Assembly (NCBI GenBank): GCA_946482575.1 | Contig: CAMLRZ010000001.1 | Location: 62,001-126,000 of the forward strand | Reading direction: 5' to 3' | DNA from: an uncultured Candidatus Saccharibacteria bacterium | Lineage (GTDB): Bacteria; Patescibacteria; Saccharimonadia; Saccharimonadales; UBA4665 | DNA length: 64,000 bases | In this document: positions 24,444 through 32,881 of the stretch, piece after piece | Numbering within the stretch: the stretch's first letter is position 1 | How the letters are laid out: each line of letters starts with the position of its first letter | Notes under the pieces: model-generated | Told to the model about the DNA's origin: nothing | The model's database searches: none | Seen by the model: only the letters and a program-made list of their open reading frames with translations | Position numbers and translations under genes: made by a program

Positions 24444-24468
24444 GAAAATGGGCGGAATAGGGTAAAAT
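24440..24468 (+). promoter_or_regulatory. Promoter of tRNA-Thr(GGU)
   Basis: TTGAGA (24440-24445), 17-nt spacer, TAAAAT (24463-24468). The -35 box overlaps the stop codon of the methyltransferase gene. Confidence 0.65.
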
Positions 24469-24477
24469 ACATCTGTT

Positions 24478-24552
<75 letters not shown>

Positions 24553-24567
24553 CGAGCAACACAAACG

Positions 24568-24589
24568 AGCGACCCACCGGGTCGCTTTT
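24568..24589 (+). terminator. Terminator of tRNA-Thr(GGU)
   Basis: AGCGACCC (24568-24575), ACC loop, GGGTCGCT (24579-24586), then TTTT. Confidence 0.88.
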
Positions 24590-24609
24590 CCATCAAAAAA
24601 CAGTTAGAG

Positions 24610-24638
24610 TTTACAAGAGAGTGCTAATCTGTTAGAAT
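24610..24638 (+). promoter_or_regulatory. Promoter of rpmG
   Basis: TTTACA (24610-24615), 17-nt spacer, TAGAAT (24633-24638). Start of transcription near 24645. Confidence 0.7.
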
Positions 24639-24680
24639 TGATAGGAATTGGTTATATAAAAGGTATCTAAGAGAAGTTTT

Positions 24681-24884
24681 ATGGCTAAAAAAGGCGAAAA
24701 GCGCGTAATTGTTGGCTTGGTCAGTGAAGAATCTGGCGAGCGCATCTATTACACCACAAAGAACAAGCAGAACACCCCCGAAAAGCTGTCTTTCATGAAG
24801 TACAGCCCTAAACTACGCCGTCGCGTATTGTTTGTTGAGACCAAGAAGAACTTGGGTCGCAACGAAGTTAAGCCTAAGAAATAA
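24681..24884 (+). CDS. rpmG: 50S ribosomal protein L33, zinc-free form
   Basis: A 67-residue L33. RVIVGLVSEESGERIYYTTKNKQNTPEKLSFMKYSPKLRRRVLFVETK matches the family; the two CxxC pairs of the zinc form are absent (no Cys at all). Monocistronic, with promoter at 24610 and terminator at 24903. Confidence 0.93.
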   Translation: MAKKGEKRVIVGLVSEESGERIYYTTKNKQNTPEKLSFMKYSPKLRRRVLFVETKKNLGRNEVKPKK

Positions 24885-24902
24885 GCTTCTTCAATTGTAC
24901 GT

Positions 24903-24932
24903 AAATACCGTCCACCTTTGGGCGGTATTTTT
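24903..24932 (+). terminator. Terminator of rpmG
   Basis: AAATACCGTCC (24903-24913) pairs with GGGCGGTATTT (24920-24930; one G-T pair), 6-nt loop, T-run. The minus-strand glucoamylase gene ends just beyond. Confidence 0.88.
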
Positions 24933-24960
24933 TATGCCTACTGGTAGTGCCGGGCCTTCT

Positions 24961-26901
24961 TTATTTTATTTTGGACATGTCCAGGATGGTGTTCACCAGT
25001 TCGGCATGGCTCCACACCAAAGGATTAACACCAATACCTGCGCCATCTGTCGGGCTGACCTGCTCAGGCAAAGTACCGCTTGATGAAGATCGATCCATAA
25101 CCCAGTCCACATAGTGCCGGGCACGATCAAGCTGCTTAGTGCGCATATAGTATTGCGCCATCCACAGTGTGGCAATGATCCACGGATTGCCATGGAACGG
25201 CGGGTTACTCTGGAAATACATGTCGTCTTTGTACCGTGCCGTGCCGCCAGAAGGAGAGTTATCCAACAGCTGGTCTTCTATGGCCTTAACGGTCTTCTGG
25301 AGATACTGAACCCCCATGTCGTGTACCGAGAACATCATGACGCCGTACATGCTCGAAACGTCAAGCGTATCATCAAACTGCAGCGAACCATCGTCTTGCA
25401 ATAAGTAGCCTTTGCGGAACACTTGATCTTGCGTCAAAAAGACTTTGCCGTTGTCCAAAATAGTAGATGCCACGGCACGCCACTTTACGGCGTCATCGGG
25501 GTACTCAAACTCTTCGGCCAAATCAGCGGCCACCAGCAGCGCCTGATAGACGACGGCCGTGGTGAACGTGGACGTCATGAACTTTTGCTCCCACAGATCA
25601 TAGCTTGCATGGGGCAGCTTGGTTTGTTCATCAATGAACTCACTCATAAAGTTAGCCGCTGGCTGCACCAATGTGGAATACAAACTATACACAAAATCGC
25701 GTTCGTCAGGGTTATGGTCCAGATATTCACCCAACATGTAAATAGTTAGCGCTGTCTCGTCTTCCTGGATAGCCAATTCGCTGTGCTTGCCGTGAACCAA
25801 GGGGTGCCAGGTGCTGCCAATAGCGCGGTCTGGCTGGTACTTGTGCATCAGGTAACCATCGGTGGTCAGAATATCACGACAGAATTCAAAGAGCTTACGT
25901 GGCTCCTCGCGGTAGCCCAGTCGAATTAGCGGCCACATGGCAAATGCGGCATCGCGCGGCCATACGTAACTGTAGTAGTCTCGACCGTAGTTATAAATTG
26001 ACGAGTCGCAGCTGGCGATAACGCCACCTCGTTTGTCGGTATGCACCTTGATGATCATCAGTGATTTTTTAACAATATCCAGATACTTTTTATCGAGGGC
26101 GTGCAGCTTGTTGGCAGTGGTAGAAATCCATTCGTGCCAATATTGCCGTGTATCATCCATGCGGCGCTCAAGGCCTTCCGAAATAAACTGGTGATGAATT
26201 TTTTCGGCGGCAAATTGCGAATCAGCAGCGACAATCCAGTAGTCAATTTGCGTACTTGCGGCTGCGCTTAGGCTGCAGGTAAAACGCATTACCGAGTCCA
26301 CACCACCATGCTCAACGGCGTTGTTGGAGAGCTCGCCGTCCTCGGCATCCCGATATGTACCATCTTTGCCCTCAATACCATAATTGCCCACGGCAAACTG
26401 GTCGTAACGCGTGCCATCAATGTGCTGGCCATAAATAAGCAGGCTACAGCGGCCTTTGTAGTCCAACAAGTAGCTTTGCTCGTCGGGCACAAACAGCGCG
26501 GTGTCGGCACGGCCAGCGCGCGAAATCTGGAATACTTGGTGCAAAAAGAGACGAATATTATGAAAATCTGCCGTATGGTTTACCACGGTAATGCGCCGGC
26601 AAAAGGCGTTCACCTTGGAATCTACAAAGTCGTTACAGATCAGCTCGATATCAAACCGCGGGTGATACATGTGGATTTGGCTAATCATGGCGTCTGCTTC
26701 AAAGTCGACCTCAATTCGCCAGCCGTCGTTGTCTACCCAAGAAAAGTCGCCATCAACCCACACACCAATTTTGTGCAGCACACTGCGCGCATTCGTGAGG
26801 TTGTCCAACCCCACATACGGGTAGTAAAAGTCGTGCACCAGGCCTTGCTCGTTCAGGCCGACGGTGAGACTTCCATTACCGAGCATCACTGGTCGTGCCA
26901 T
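24961..26901 (-). CDS. Glycoside hydrolase family 15 (glucoamylase-like)
   Basis: A 646-residue GH15 enzyme. An N-terminal beta-sandwich domain (about residues 1-260) precedes the (alpha/alpha)6 barrel. VWPRDAAFAMWPL near residue 315, the general acid region QEDETALTIYML near 376 and the base region GTLPEQVSPTDG near 610 match GH15. No signal peptide, so it works in the cytosol on intracellular alpha-glucan, releasing glucose. Last gene of a minus-strand operon with GH57 and a glycosyltransferase; its ATG overlaps the GH57 stop by one base. Confidence 0.92.
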   Translation of the reverse strand: MARPVMLGNGSLTVGLNEQGLVHDFYYPYVGLDNLTNARSVLHKIGVWVDGDFSWVDNDGWRIEVDFEADAMISQIHMYHPRFDIELICNDFVDSKVNAFCRRITVVNHTADFHNIRLFLHQVFQISRAGRADTALFVPDEQSYLLDYKGRCSLLIYGQHIDGTRYDQFAVGNYGIEGKDGTYRDAEDGELSNNAVEHGGVDSVMRFTCSLSAAASTQIDYWIVAADSQFAAEKIHHQFISEGLERRMDDTRQYWHEWISTTANKLHALDKKYLDIVKKSLMIIKVHTDKRGGVIASCDSSIYNYGRDYYSYVWPRDAAFAMWPLIRLGYREEPRKLFEFCRDILTTDGYLMHKYQPDRAIGSTWHPLVHGKHSELAIQEDETALTIYMLGEYLDHNPDERDFVYSLYSTLVQPAANFMSEFIDEQTKLPHASYDLWEQKFMTSTFTTAVVYQALLVAADLAEEFEYPDDAVKWRAVASTILDNGKVFLTQDQVFRKGYLLQDDGSLQFDDTLDVSSMYGVMMFSVHDMGVQYLQKTVKAIEDQLLDNSPSGGTARYKDDMYFQSNPPFHGNPWIIATLWMAQYYMRTKQLDRARHYVDWVMDRSSSSGTLPEQVSPTDGAGIGVNPLVWSHAELVNTILDMSKIK

Positions 26902-28109
26902 TAGAGTTCCACTCCTTTCTCTGTCAGGCGAAAACGCAGATCGTGGTAGGCATTCATGAAGGCGATAAACGCGTCGTACGGATTAGCATAGGGGCTAAAG
27001 TACGCATGGATGTCACCATCATTAAACCATTTTGTGCACATATAGTAAAAGTGATCAGAGGTCTGCAGGCGGCGCCAGTCCTCAATAAGTGCCAGGTCGC
27101 CGGTTGCCAACAATTTGCCTTCAAGGGCATACAGGTCTGTGATGGCTGAGGTCTGCATAGCGTTACCGAGCCACGCGCTTAGGTCCCGCTCAGAGTCGGC
27201 CCAGGTAACAGTGTGTGGCGTATCAATTTCGCCCACAGGTTCAAAGGTGTCAATTGCTTCGCTCACGGTCATAAAAGTATGGCCCTTTGTTTGGAGCCAT
27301 TCGCCTGGTAACTGTTCCAAAAATGTAAAGATGCCCGACTCATCCCACTGGTGCTCACCAAAAGTTTCGTAGTCCATAAACAGGTTAAAGTTGGTGGCGT
27401 AATCGGTATTACCAAGCCAATGGCTGAATTTGCTGGCCGTGAGCGGCCACTCTTTCCAATCTCGATCACCAAAACGGAACGCAATATCGTCGCTCAATTT
27501 ATAGTTTTTCATGAGTAATTTAATGTTTTGGGTGTAAGCCGGCCGATAGACGTAATTGGGGCTGCGCCAATCCAGCACTTTGTCCCAACCCTCGCTCAAA
27601 ATACCTTTGTAGCCTGCATGATCAGCCCAATAAGCCACATCGTTGTTATAGGCAAGCTCGGTATTGCGGAACACCTGCGGAGTCTGGCCAAACACCTCTT
27701 GCACCTTACGGCGGTGCATGTCCACCTGTGTTTCAAACTCTGCACGTGAATAAAAGAACGCCAAACTGTGGTGGTAGGTCTCGGCTACGATTTCAACGCG
27801 GCCAGTAGCCACCAGATCCTTAAATGACTGCAAAACATCAGGGGCCCATCGCTCTAATTGCTCAATAATAGTCCCCGTAATGGACAGGCTGAGGCGAAAT
27901 TCTGGGTATTGCTGCAGCAGTTTAAGCAGTCGCTGGTTAGTGGGCAGGTACGATTTTTGCGCCACTTTGTGAATAATGCGCTCGTTGCTGGTGCGATCGT
28001 CGTAAGGGGCGTCGAAGTAATCGTGGGTGACGCCAGCGTCAAAAATGGTGTAGTGGCGCACTCGGTAGGGCTGATGTACATGGAGATACAGAACGATTGC
28101 CTTGGTCAT
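26901..28109 (-). CDS. Glycoside hydrolase family 57 protein
   Basis: A 402-residue GH57 protein: LHVHQPYRVRHY at residues 9-20, nucleophile Glu 151 in FRNTELAYNN, and acid Asp in the FMDYETFGEHQ segment near residue 253. GH57 members are alpha-amylases, 4-alpha-glucanotransferases or branching enzymes; this short form is closest in layout to the alpha-amylase type, but specificity cannot be decided. Cytosolic. ATGA overlap with the upstream glycosyltransferase. Confidence 0.92.
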   Translation of the reverse strand: MTKAIVLYLHVHQPYRVRHYTIFDAGVTHDYFDAPYDDRTSNERIIHKVAQKSYLPTNQRLLKLLQQYPEFRLSLSITGTIIEQLERWAPDVLQSFKDLVATGRVEIVAETYHHSLAFFYSRAEFETQVDMHRRKVQEVFGQTPQVFRNTELAYNNDVAYWADHAGYKGILSEGWDKVLDWRSPNYVYRPAYTQNIKLLMKNYKLSDDIAFRFGDRDWKEWPLTASKFSHWLGNTDYATNFNLFMDYETFGEHQWDESGIFTFLEQLPGEWLQTKGHTFMTVSEAIDTFEPVGEIDTPHTVTWADSERDLSAWLGNAMQTSAITDLYALEGKLLATGDLALIEDWRRLQTSDHFYYMCTKWFNDGDIHAYFSPYANPYDAFIAFMNAYHDLRFRLTEKGVEL

Positions 28110-29317
28110 GCCGTTGCTCCTGCCGCGTGTGTTTTGTACACGCCCAATAACAGATCAGCTGGCTGACTCCAACTGAGCTTATCAAACTCCCGTTGGGCGT
28201 TTGCGTGTAACTCGGCTCGTAAACTATCGTTTTGCATAGCCGCTACAATCTGATTGGCCATTTCGTGTACATCCCAAAAATCTACCTTGAGAGCGTTATA
28301 TATCACCTCTGATACCCCAGATTGGTGGCTCATAAGCACTGGCGAGCCATAGGCAATTGCTTCGAGGGCGGTCAAGCCAAATGGCTCGGATATAGATGGC
28401 ATAACAAATAAATCGGCAATCGCATAGGCATCGCGCCATCGTTTGCCACGCTGGAAGCCGGTGAATACCACATTTTTGGCAATTCCCAGCTCTGCGCTCA
28501 GCGAAACAAGCTCAAAATACTGCTCGCCGCTGCCCACAATTAAGAATACTGTTTTGGGCTCGCGGGCAATTACTTCTTTGGCAGCGTACAACAGGTTAAC
28601 GAGGTTCTTTTGGAGTGCTAGACGACTGAGGCTCGTTATCACGTGGTAGCCCTGGGCTTTCAGTGTGGTCAGATAAGCGTACGCGCTCGCGTCTTCCAGA
28701 GGCTCCAGCATTTCTTTGTCAATACTGTTGTGAACCACCTGTATTTTGCTGGCCGGAATGTCATAATCTTGCACGATCATATCTTTGGTGTGCTGACTTA
28801 CTGCTATTACACGGTCCGCCATCATAAGCGCCATTTCTTCAATCTCACGAACAAGTGGATTACCCAGTCCACCGCCGGCGCGATCGCGCTCTACAGAGTG
28901 AAAATGCACAATTAACGGTAGGCCGGTCTGTTGTTTGGCCCGCAAAGCAGCCCTAAATGTCAGCCAATCATGGGCGTGAATAACATCAAACGTATCTGTT
29001 GTTTGACGCATGTACTGGTCGACGCCATGTTCAAATAATTGTTGCTGGCCAAAAATATCAATGGATTCACTGTGGCCGTCGCTAAACTGGTACTCTCGGC
29101 TATCATAGGCCGTACCAGCATGTTGCACCACACTCACGTGCTGCGGCACCGCGGCTGAAACACGCATAAATGGCACATCGTGAACAGCGGTGTAGGGAAG
29201 CACAAATTCAATATCGGCGCCTTTTTTGGCCAGTGCTTTGCACAGCTGATAACACGCCACACCCAGCCCGCCGCTGTTGTGAGGAGGTAATTCCCACCCA
29301 AGCATCAGTATTTTCAT
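28106..29317 (-). CDS. GT4-type glycosyltransferase, glycogen-synthase-like
   Basis: A 403-residue GT-B glycosyltransferase: KILMLGWELPPHNSGGLGVACYQL at the N-terminus (the GGLG acceptor loop), IHAHDW near residue 113 and the sugar-nucleotide motif SEPFGLTALEA (E-x7-E). Probably builds alpha-1,4-glucan with the GH57 and GH15 proteins encoded downstream in the same operon. The open frame extends 88 codons further, but MKIL at 29317 matches the family; TATACT at 29350-29345 gives a leader of about 21 nt. Confidence 0.88.
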   Translation of the reverse strand: MKILMLGWELPPHNSGGLGVACYQLCKALAKKGADIEFVLPYTAVHDVPFMRVSAAVPQHVSVVQHAGTAYDSREYQFSDGHSESIDIFGQQQLFEHGVDQYMRQTTDTFDVIHAHDWLTFRAALRAKQQTGLPLIVHFHSVERDRAGGGLGNPLVREIEEMALMMADRVIAVSQHTKDMIVQDYDIPASKIQVVHNSIDKEMLEPLEDASAYAYLTTLKAQGYHVITSLSRLALQKNLVNLLYAAKEVIAREPKTVFLIVGSGEQYFELVSLSAELGIAKNVVFTGFQRGKRWRDAYAIADLFVMPSISEPFGLTALEAIAYGSPVLMSHQSGVSEVIYNALKVDFWDVHEMANQIVAAMQNDSLRAELHANAQREFDKLSWSQPADLLLGVYKTHAAGATA

Positions 29318-29393
29318 CTGTGTTACGTTGCCCCGTCTACTTGAAAGTATACGGATATAAGCGCCCAAGCACAACCTTTTTACACGAACGCAC

Positions 29394-30488
29394 CTAATAG
29401 TGCAGGCGAGTCCACGTAATGTCGCCCAAAGGAAGTTGCATAAAGGCAGCGAATCGGCTGGCCTCGGCAGTAATATTGCGTTTCTGAACAGGGGTGGGAG
29501 CAGCAAAAAGCAGCACTTCCATAGTGATTTTCTTGGTAATGGTGCGCTTCCAGATGCCAATAACCTGACCATCAGAAACAACTATAGGCAAAAATACCCC
29601 GTTTCCGCCCGGCACTATCCTGACCTCGTGATCTAAGGGCAGCACGGCGCTGCGATCTTTGTATCCCAAAATGAGCTCGTCAAATGCTGGCAATAAGTAG
29701 GTTCCATGCACGGCGGGGGAAAGAGTAGGCGGATCAGGCTGCATCCAGTGCATAATGCCATTGATTTCTACGGTTTTTAATCTGTTTTGTCCATTCTGCA
29801 GACCAGTACGCGCTTGCGTTATGGTCAAGCCCGTCCAACGCGCTAAGTCGTGCGCAGTGGCTGGGCCGTGGCTTTGCGCAAAACGCACGGCTATCTCTGT
29901 TAGAGCCTCTTCGGAACTCAGTTCCACGCTGTCGGGCACCCATTCATCAAGGAGTACAAAGGTTTGCTGTTTGCCGGCCATCGGCCCTAAACAGATCAGC
30001 CCCGACCATGCAGCGTAGGCTAACAGATGGTATCCACGCTGGTTTGACGTAGAAACACCGCCAGCCTCAATAGCCTGCAACAACTCCTTTCGCTGGAGCA
30101 TCTTACCGCCTTCAAGCGCCTGAATCATGCTCCGACAGGCGGTAGCCAGCTGCTCATCTGAAATTTCTAGTTGTCGACGACGAGTCGCATCAGCTTTGAC
30201 AATTTTGGAGGCCATGAGCTTCAGCATCCACTTGGCGTCACGAGCCGGTACAAAATGCAGGGTTCCGCGCATGGGCCAGGTGCGTAATATCTGTTTTTGG
30301 GCGATAGCCTGTTCGATGTCCGTATCTGTTATATTAGGTAAACGAGCCCCGATTGCCCACTTGCCAGAAGTATAGTCTTGGGCCTGGATTGCCCCAAGCC
30401 ATTGCACCAGTTCACCAGGGGTGGTGAAGCGGCTATCAGCCACCTGTAAGCTTTGTAACCGTCGGTAAGAGATGTCTTGTGGTACCAT
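29394..30488 (-). CDS. Winged-helix DNA-binding protein, AlkZ/YcaQ-like
   Basis: A 364-residue protein of the winged-helix HTH_42 family: GAIQAQDYTSGKWAIGAR near residue 32 is the family hallmark (the QAQ motif of AlkZ-type glycosylases), then TWPMRGTLHFVPARDAKWML and, late, LLPAFDELILGYKDRS. AlkZ and YcaQ unhook interstrand crosslinks and alkylated bases; sub-family membership is not certain. Leaderless by layout: TGATACAAT ends 7 nt before the ATG. Confidence 0.8.
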   Translation of the reverse strand: MVPQDISYRRLQSLQVADSRFTTPGELVQWLGAIQAQDYTSGKWAIGARLPNITDTDIEQAIAQKQILRTWPMRGTLHFVPARDAKWMLKLMASKIVKADATRRRQLEISDEQLATACRSMIQALEGGKMLQRKELLQAIEAGGVSTSNQRGYHLLAYAAWSGLICLGPMAGKQQTFVLLDEWVPDSVELSSEEALTEIAVRFAQSHGPATAHDLARWTGLTITQARTGLQNGQNRLKTVEINGIMHWMQPDPPTLSPAVHGTYLLPAFDELILGYKDRSAVLPLDHEVRIVPGGNGVFLPIVVSDGQVIGIWKRTITKKITMEVLLFAAPTPVQKRNITAEASRFAAFMQLPLGDITWTRLHY

Positions 30489-30526
30489 AAAAGCATTGTA
30501 TCAGATACAAACTAACCATAAGGGTA

Positions 30527-30555
30527 TTGACATTTAAAGCACTTAAGTATATAAT
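30527..30555 (+). promoter_or_regulatory. Consensus promoter of the LPKTG protein gene
   Basis: TTGACA (30527-30532), 17-nt spacer, TATAAT (30550-30555): a perfect consensus, the strongest promoter seen in the window, followed by AAAGGAGGAAC as SD. Predicts very high expression. Confidence 0.9.
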
Positions 30556-30586
30556 GTAGTTATCCTATTAAAGGAGGAACGCTAGA

Positions 30587-31369
30587 ATGATTCGTACTAT
30601 TATAACTAAAAGCCGCTCGTTATTGGTTGCCGCCGCTGTTGTAAGCGTCGTAGCCGCTGCCGGTTCGGCCGCCCTTGTGGGCACTAAGTCTGCTTCTGCA
30701 GCAACTTCATGTGACAAAGTAAACATCGTATATTGTGGTTTGAACGGTTCATCCGACGCTACGTACATCGCCTCTTTCAAGAGTGCTTACACTAGTAACA
30801 CTTCGGGTCACGTCAACTCACCAACAGTAAAGAAAAACTACACCGACCTTAAAACTGTATACAGTTGGGCAGGTGTTACCGCCAGCGACGTTTCAGCCCT
30901 GACTACTGCCAACACCAAGGTTGGTACCCTGTACAAGGATGGTCACATCGTTGTAGATGGCAAAACTGTTGCTACCGGTGCTTGGGTTAGCGCTCGATTC
31001 ACCGAAGGTAAAGGTTTCGTAAAAATTAGCGATGGCGTGTACGCTCGTAAGACTACTACCTCATTTGCTAACGCAACTGCCAAAGTTATTGTATACATGC
31101 CTAATGGCCAGATGAAATGGGCTATTATGATCGAGTGCGGTAACGCTGTGAAGGCTACTCCTGTGGAAACGCCTAAGACCCCTGAAACACCTACCACTCC
31201 CGAAACCCCAACTACCCCTGAAACGCCTGTTACTCCTACAACAGTAACTACTGCAACCACGCTGCCTAAAACTGGTGCTGGTGAAGTATTCGGCCTCTTT
31301 AGTGGCGTAAGCTTGGCTGGTGGCGCTGCTCACCACATCATCCGCAAGCGCCGCGCGGAACGCGAATAA
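30587..31369 (+). CDS. Secreted surface protein with LPKTG sortase signal
   Basis: A 260-residue protein. N-terminal signal peptide: basic start, hydrophobic stretch (residues 12-33), AxA-type site near SASA. The exported domain (about residues 40-190) has three Cys and is not recognised. Then a TPETP/TPTT repeat region (about 191-225), a wall-spanning linker, and LPKTG, a hydrophobic segment and RKRRAERE tail, the classical sortase sorting signal. It should be covalently attached to the cell wall, which for an epibiont is the host-contact surface. Perfect promoter and strong SD; terminator follows. Confidence 0.9.
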   Translation: MIRTIITKSRSLLVAAAVVSVVAAAGSAALVGTKSASAATSCDKVNIVYCGLNGSSDATYIASFKSAYTSNTSGHVNSPTVKKNYTDLKTVYSWAGVTASDVSALTTANTKVGTLYKDGHIVVDGKTVATGAWVSARFTEGKGFVKISDGVYARKTTTSFANATAKVIVYMPNGQMKWAIMIECGNAVKATPVETPKTPETPTTPETPTTPETPVTPTTVTTATTLPKTGAGEVFGLFSGVSLAGGAAHHIIRKRRAERE

Positions 31370-31391
31370 TCTAGCACTTCGTTGTTCCTCC

Positions 31392-31424
31392 AAACACCAC
31401 CTCTGCGCGAGGTGGTGTTTTCTT
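31392..31424 (+). terminator. Terminator of the LPKTG protein gene
   Basis: AAACACCACCTC (31392-31403), 5-nt loop, GAGGTGGTGTTT (31409-31420), then T-rich. Perfect 12-bp stem. Confidence 0.93.
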
Positions 31425-31503
31425 TGCAAATATACAACGGGCCGCGCTAAAACTGTTTATAAAATAGTTTGCAATTGCGGGGAAGTGCATCTACACTAGC
31501 GAC

Positions 31504-32118
31504 GTGCATATGACCCTTGTTGTAGCGAGCACCGTAGTGGGCCTTTATTCGCCCATCCGATACATTCAGGATATATGGAAGGGAGCGTGTACACCGCATC
31601 GAGTAACTCGATTCGCACTCTGTGTGTCGCTGTTGCTGACACTGTTCAGCACGCTGGCTGCAGATGGCAATCCACTCGCCATTGCGCTGGCTGGCATGTA
31701 CGCCGGCTGCGGCATACTCGCTTTTGGCTTGAGCCTCTATAAAGGTGTAGGGGGCACGAGCCGAGCTGACGTGCTATGTCTGGGAGTGGCCTTGGCCGGT
31801 TCGGCCGGTTGGGTGTTCTCCGGTGACCCGCTAGTGGGCCTGGTGTGTGCGATTGTTGCGGACATCATGGCATACGTGCCCACCGTGATCCAGACGTGGA
31901 ATAAGCCGGAGGGTGAGGCGCATTGGACTTACACGCTCAGCGTAATCGCGGCGGGCATCAGCCTGGTGGCCTACCCGTTCAATAGCGGCTCATGGTTCAC
32001 CGCCTATCTGGTGCTCATTGGCACTATCATGGTGGTGTGTATCAAGCGGCGGCAGATCCAGCAGGCATGGCAGCGAGGCCGCTGGAAGATTCAACAGATC
32101 TTGCTCAGGCTGGTCTAA
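31504..32118 (+). CDS. Polytopic membrane protein, PQ-loop-like
   Basis: A 204-residue protein with about seven hydrophobic segments. Two similar stretches, SPIRYIQDIWKG near residue 19 and VPTVIQTWNKPEG near residue 130, resemble the Pro-x-x-x-Gln motifs of PQ-loop/SWEET-type transporters, each at the end of a helix; this would fit a duplicated three-helix unit, but is a weak match. Codon use is GC-rich (many CTG, GTG, GCG), unlike neighbours. GTG at 31504 lies 6 nt after TACACT (31492-31497, with TTGCAA 17 nt upstream); an ATG at 31510 is the alternative start. Confidence 0.55.
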   Translation: MHMTLVVASTVVGLYSPIRYIQDIWKGACTPHRVTRFALCVSLLLTLFSTLAADGNPLAIALAGMYAGCGILAFGLSLYKGVGGTSRADVLCLGVALAGSAGWVFSGDPLVGLVCAIVADIMAYVPTVIQTWNKPEGEAHWTYTLSVIAAGISLVAYPFNSGSWFTAYLVLIGTIMVVCIKRRQIQQAWQRGRWKIQQILLRLV

Positions 32119-32159
32119 AACCTCGGCTCCTACGCCCAACGAGAGCAGAAGCACGTCAC

Positions 32160-32202
32160 ATATAAAGGAGTGGCTTATGCCACCGCGCCCGCTCCTTTAT
32201 AT
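32160..32202. promoter_or_regulatory. Nested inverted repeats upstream of the MarR gene
   Basis: ATATAAAGGAG (32160-32170) and CTCCTTTATAT (32192-32202) are perfect 11-bp inverted copies; inside lies GTGGC-ttat-GCCAC (32170-32183). The following 100 nt to the MarR gene are AT-rich with further imperfect repeats around AATTGT. The right arm ends in TATAT rather than a T-run. It may be an operator region for the MarR protein or a terminator-like hairpin after the membrane protein gene. Confidence 0.4.
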
Positions 32203-32371
32203 GCCACAATTACATAAATTGTAGTAATTATTGCATAATGATAGGCAAATATCGCAACTTATGTTAGGGTATATTGACTAGAGAGTCCAGTTGTGTCGTA
32301 AAAATGTCCACAAAATATGACATGGTGGATAAGTCAAGTTAATGGTATACTAGGTTTTAGAGGTTACAATC

Positions 32372-32839
32372 GTGTCACTAAAGAAAGTTTTCAAGAAATC
32401 AAAATCATACGAGGTGGGGATTGCGCACATGTTACTGACTCGTAAGATGAGTAACTTGCGGAACACAATTTTGGAGCCATATCAGCTGAGTTCAGTTGAA
32501 TGGTTTGTTATGGGCATCGTACTCAGCAAAAGTAACGATGGCGGTATTCGTATTACCGACCTTGCGGCTCTTTTTGACGTTAAAACAACGTACATCACTG
32601 CAATCGTCAACAAACTAAAAGCACTTGGCTATGTAAGCGCTGTTAGCGATAGCACAGACGCACGCGTCCGTTTGGTTGTTGTTACCAAAAAAGGCGTTAA
32701 GGCAGCCGAGGCCATCGAAAGTAAAATTCAGACTGCCGCAGAGCGAGCACTCCAAGACAAGGTCACCGACGAGCAGTTGTCTGGCTTCTTTAAGGTGTTG
32801 CACGAGCTCGCCTATAACAAACACGATTTCGCATCGTAG
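32372..32839 (+). CDS. MarR-family transcriptional regulator
   Basis: A 155-residue winged-helix regulator: long first helix, recognition region RITDLAALFDVKTTYITAIVNKLKALGYV, wing with SDARVR-type sequence LVVVTKKG, and C-terminal dimerisation helices. Starts with GTG at 32372; AGAGG lies upstream and the extended -10 TGGTATACT is at 32343-32351. Ligand and targets unknown; zwf follows after 42 nt with its own promoter. Confidence 0.85.
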   Translation: MSLKKVFKKSKSYEVGIAHMLLTRKMSNLRNTILEPYQLSSVEWFVMGIVLSKSNDGGIRITDLAALFDVKTTYITAIVNKLKALGYVSAVSDSTDARVRLVVVTKKGVKAAEAIESKIQTAAERALQDKVTDEQLSGFFKVLHELAYNKHDFAS

Positions 32840-32881
32840 TTTACTGACTCAAATGTTATACTGCCTGCAGACGAGGGCACT

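Noticed and set aside
31149..31254. Thr-Pro codon repeats considered as a tandem DNA repeat or CRISPR-like array
   Set aside because: The repeats follow codon units of the wall-spanning stalk of the LPKTG protein and there are no spacers; no CRISPR array was seen anywhere in the window.
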